64,000 nucleotides of DNA, taken from assembly GCA_902705825.1 (NCBI GenBank), contig CACSIL010000005.1, forward strand, positions 1 through 64,000, in the 5' to 3' direction. A model generated the notes under the pieces. The model saw nothing but the letters and a program-made list of their open reading frames with translations. It was not told the DNA's origin and searched no databases. The DNA comes from Halioglobus japonicus (lineage in GTDB: Bacteria > Pseudomonadota > Gammaproteobacteria > Pseudomonadales > Halieaceae). Below are positions 61,478-64,000 of this stretch, in pieces. The translations under genes were made by a program, and so were the position numbers. Each line of letters starts with the position of its first letter. Position 1 is the stretch's first letter.

Positions 61478-64000
61478 TTACAGTGAGCTGCAGTCCATCG
61501 GGTCCATCGCATCAATCCACTGTGCTATCAGCTCGACACCTTCCGGATGGATGATAGAGCGCCCGATCTCCGGCATGCGTACTTCAAGTGCATTGGAATC
61601 CATGCGGTATACCAGGATGGATTCATCAGAACTCCCCGGCACGATGTCATAACCGAGATTCCCGGTGCCCGGTCCAGCGGCTACCGGAGGCTTGCATTCG
61701 CCTACGTTCGGGCCAAACGGCAGGAAGTAGTTGAGATACAAGCCGGAGGTGTCGCCGGCTCCACCAGGTGAGTGGCAGTGAGCGCAGTTGACATCAAGGT
61801 ATCCTCTGGCGCGCTCATCAAGGTCCGCGCTGGTGTCTCCCCACAGCGGAATGCTGGGTATGGAAGCGGTGTCGGCTGGAGCGCCACTGAGGATACCTTC
61901 CGATGTCCAGTGGTCGAGCTGATTAGCCGTTGCGCTGCCGTAGTCGAAATCCTTGTTGAGCGAGCGGGCAGTTGGGCCAAGCGGAAGCATGTTGTCTTCA
62001 CCGTGGCAATTGGAGCAGTTGTTGGTGTTGGGGATGACGTAGTTAGTCGTCTGTGGGAGGCCGTTCTCGTCTATCCAGCTTACTGGCTGCGTGCCACCGG
62101 TGACAGTCAATACCGCATCTGATTTATCACCATTCCAGATATAGGGTAGCGCAACCCAGCCAGTGGAGCGCCGGATCATCAAGCGTGTTTCGATAATATC
62201 CTGTGCGCTGTTGTCATCGCGGAAATCTGCCTGGATGGTGAATGTCTTGGCGATGATAGTGCCCACCGGGAAGTCGAAGGCCTCTGTGTCCCGATATGCC
62301 GCTTTAGCGCCCTCGGGAATAAAGACAAACCGATACTTGTTGGCGTAATCAGTGAACAACGGCGTGTTCAGGTCGTAAATGACCCCGTCATTGGCGTTGC
62401 TCATCGGGTTGCTGGCATCGGCGAACAAACGATAGTCTGACAGGTTGGGGCAGTTCGCCAGATAGGCGTCAGCGTTGCGGCCATCACCCTCAACATCGCA
62501 CAACTCAATTGGATTGGGTTCCGTGGGGTTATTGGGATCTACCGGCGGCTCCAGAACAATAGGCGGCAGTGAGGCATGGCTGCAGTCGAAAAGCGCCGGG
62601 TCAGTGGATAGAGCAGGGCTGCCAGGCACAATGCCCAGAATAGTCGTGATATTGAAGGTGGCTAAATCGCCTTCAGGGGTATTGTCCACAATACAAATGG
62701 CCTGACTCTCTGTTAAGCCATTGGGGAATTCTACCAGTAGGCCTCCATTGGTGCCGACCCCTGAGCTGTCATAAAAATTGGCAGGCGGCTGCGGAAGTAC
62801 GCTTCCGACAAGCTCGGCATCTCCCTGCGGGTCATAGGCATTATTGGTCATGGTGTTGTCGTGGATGTAGATTTTCTCCGGGACGGGGTCGTAGGTGGGT
62901 TTGCTGACTCCCACATCTACGAAGTAGTAACTTACGATGATCGTCCCGAACGACTGGTTGCCGCTGATGGTATTGCCAAACACCTCGATATCGTCATTGG
63001 CCATAATCATCAGGCCTGTGCCGGTGGGAACGGTGCCGACGATGTTGCCTGCCGGGGCAAAGTTCGGTGTGTTGTTGTCAATGATCAGGTTGTCGAACAC
63101 CCGGGTGGCTTCTCCGCCCTGAATCGGCGGGCCAGGCAAATCAAACACCAGAATGCCGCCGGTGTTGCCGGTGGTGTGGTTCTCATACACATCTGCAAAC
63201 TTGGAGTTCTCAATCTCGATACCGGCCACGTTCTCATACACGTAGTTGCGTCGCACGATGATGTTTTCGGATTGTCCGACGTAAACGCCGGCATCGCTGG
63301 CACCGCGTACCTCGGAATCCTCAATCAGTACATTGCGAGTTTGCACCGGGTACAGGCCGTAGGGGCCGTTGTTCTCATCGGGGCCATTCGTCCACTCCAC
63401 CCGCACCCGGCGGACGGTGACGCCATTGCTGCCCTCCATTTTGATGGCGTCTCCAGGCGTATCTTCTACCGCGAGGTCTTCCACGACGAAGTTGTTACCG
63501 GTGACCAAAATACCCTGTGAGCCGCTGGTCTGACCGGAGAAATTCAGTACGGTGCCGCCATCTGCTGTCATACCTTGTCCGCGCAGTACAATATTGTCTA
63601 CGCTGCTGCTTAGTTCGCCGACAAAGTTGTAGGTACCGGCGGGCAGTTCGATAATGGTTTTGGGCTGTGCTCCAATCAGGGCCGATAACGCGCGTGTTTC
63701 CAGGTCGGGGCCGGCGGCGAGTTTCACTAATTTGTAGCCGGGGAATTCCGGGTCGTCGAAGCCGCACTGCGGCAGATCGCACATCGCCACACACTGGCGT
63801 GCATCAAGCACGGTAATAAAGCCATCACCATCGATATCCAGAGGGTCGCCGGGGAGGGCCGGTGTGCCTTTGGCCAGACCGATGGCGGCGATGTCATCAG
63901 CATCGACAATCATATCGCCGTCAGCATCGCAGGTCTTTGGCACAGGCCCTGCACATTGCGAATAGGAGAGACTGCTGACAGAAAGCAGTGACAGTGTGAT
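61478..64000 (-). CDS. Second beta-helix/di-haem fusion protein, dockerin-like N-terminus (cut by right edge)
   Basis: This frame remains open to the right edge of the window, so the true start lies outside; a GTG at 63943 would remove the signal peptide tail (LSLLSVSSLSYS) that is visible before it. Next comes a Ca2+-binding dockerin-like pair (CDADGDMIVDADDIAAIGLA and DIDGDGFITVLDARQCVA), then a beta-helix domain and a C-terminal part with two haem c sites (NCSNCHG and NCAHCHS) and EVRMPEIGR. It closely resembles the protein at 14934-17390 along the helix and haem regions, but differs in its N-terminal anchor. Function is unknown. Confidence 0.8.
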   Translation of the reverse strand: MTLSLLSVSSLSYSQCAGPVPKTCDADGDMIVDADDIAAIGLAKGTPALPGDPLDIDGDGFITVLDARQCVAMCDLPQCGFDDPEFPGYKLVKLAAGPDLETRALSALIGAQPKTIIELPAGTYNFVGELSSSVDNIVLRGQGMTADGGTVLNFSGQTSGSQGILVTGNNFVVEDLAVEDTPGDAIKMEGSNGVTVRRVRVEWTNGPDENNGPYGLYPVQTRNVLIEDSEVRGASDAGVYVGQSENIIVRRNYVYENVAGIEIENSKFADVYENHTTGNTGGILVFDLPGPPIQGGEATRVFDNLIIDNNTPNFAPAGNIVGTVPTGTGLMIMANDDIEVFGNTISGNQSFGTIIVSYYFVDVGVSKPTYDPVPEKIYIHDNTMTNNAYDPQGDAELVGSVLPQPPANFYDSSGVGTNGGLLVEFPNGLTESQAICIVDNTPEGDLATFNITTILGIVPGSPALSTDPALFDCSHASLPPIVLEPPVDPNNPTEPNPIELCDVEGDGRNADAYLANCPNLSDYRLFADASNPMSNANDGVIYDLNTPLFTDYANKYRFVFIPEGAKAAYRDTEAFDFPVGTIIAKTFTIQADFRDDNSAQDIIETRLMIRRSTGWVALPYIWNGDKSDAVLTVTGGTQPVSWIDENGLPQTTNYVIPNTNNCSNCHGEDNMLPLGPTARSLNKDFDYGSATANQLDHWTSEGILSGAPADTASIPSIPLWGDTSADLDERARGYLDVNCAHCHSPGGAGDTSGLYLNYFLPFGPNVGECKPPVAAGPGTGNLGYDIVPGSSDESILVYRMDSNALEVRMPEIGRSIIHPEGVELIAQWIDAMDPMDCSSL

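Noticed and set aside
62861-63520. 219-codon open frame opposite the second beta-helix gene
   Set aside because: Shadow of the beta-helix repeats; its Val/Asp-rich repetition mirrors the opposite strand.

Overview
The window looks like chromosomal DNA of a free-living, probably marine, aerobic gammaproteobacterium. That is an inference from the gene families: a TIGR03805/TIGR03806-type beta-helix/cytochrome protein in two copies, a YCF48-RND-DUF1302-DUF1329 operon, monomeric isocitrate dehydrogenase, a sulfatase, KatG and plant/algal-polysaccharide catabolism. Sequence alone does not fix the genus. I saw no tRNA, rRNA, CRISPR array or prophage. The one mobile element is an IS256-family end at the left edge, which truncates a leucine-rich-repeat gene.

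Layout. 1-985: IS end, LRR fragment and an AT-rich, gene-poor stretch. 986-5700: small genes (a DUF2202 ferritin-like protein, an unknown helical protein, a carotenoid-hydroxylase-like desaturase, dodecin, MgtC-like, membrane proteins). 5.8-9.6 kb: exported proteins (a PEP-CTERM-like protein, a PI-PLC-like lipoprotein, an arylsulfatase). 9.6-11.7 kb: a PaaX-like regulator and a Rieske oxygenase alpha subunit. 11.9-17.4 kb: a metalloprotease with an overlapping partner gene, a Rap1a-like protein, and a large lipoprotein joining a right-handed beta-helix to a di-haem c-type module. 17.5-19.9 kb: a small Rieske protein with domains in reversed order, overlapping a phospholipase D/cardiolipin synthase-like gene. 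20.2-26.2 kb: a complete tripartite RND efflux operon. 26.3-33 kb: the YCF48/RND/DUF1302/DUF1329 operon.

33-47.5 kb is a sugar-acid and pentose block. Leftward genes are kdgK and a fusion of a fructuronate-reductase-type dehydrogenase with an acyl-CoA synthetase. Rightward genes are uxaC, uxuA, a FadR/UxuR-type GntR regulator and eda. A leftward xylB-xylA pair follows. Together they take glucuronate through fructuronate, mannonate, KDG and KDPG to pyruvate and glyceraldehyde 3-phosphate, and xylose to xylulose 5-phosphate, which suits growth on glucuronoxylan. No glycoside hydrolase or obvious sugar transporter is in the window. A large CoA-transferase-like gene converges on the fusion gene.

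47.5-61.5 kb holds housekeeping and stress genes: MFS, YihY/BrkB, dienelactone hydrolase, a coiled-coil protein, katG, a periplasmic beta carbonic anhydrase, the two SCOT subunits, monomeric isocitrate dehydrogenase and an acyl-CoA synthetase. At 61.5-64 kb a second beta-helix/di-haem protein runs off the right edge with a dockerin-like segment instead of a lipoprotein anchor.

The most unusual items are the dehydrogenase-acyl-CoA synthetase fusion, the reversed-order Rieske oxygenase-like protein, the paired beta-helix/di-haem fusions, and several palindromic candidate operators beside catabolic genes.
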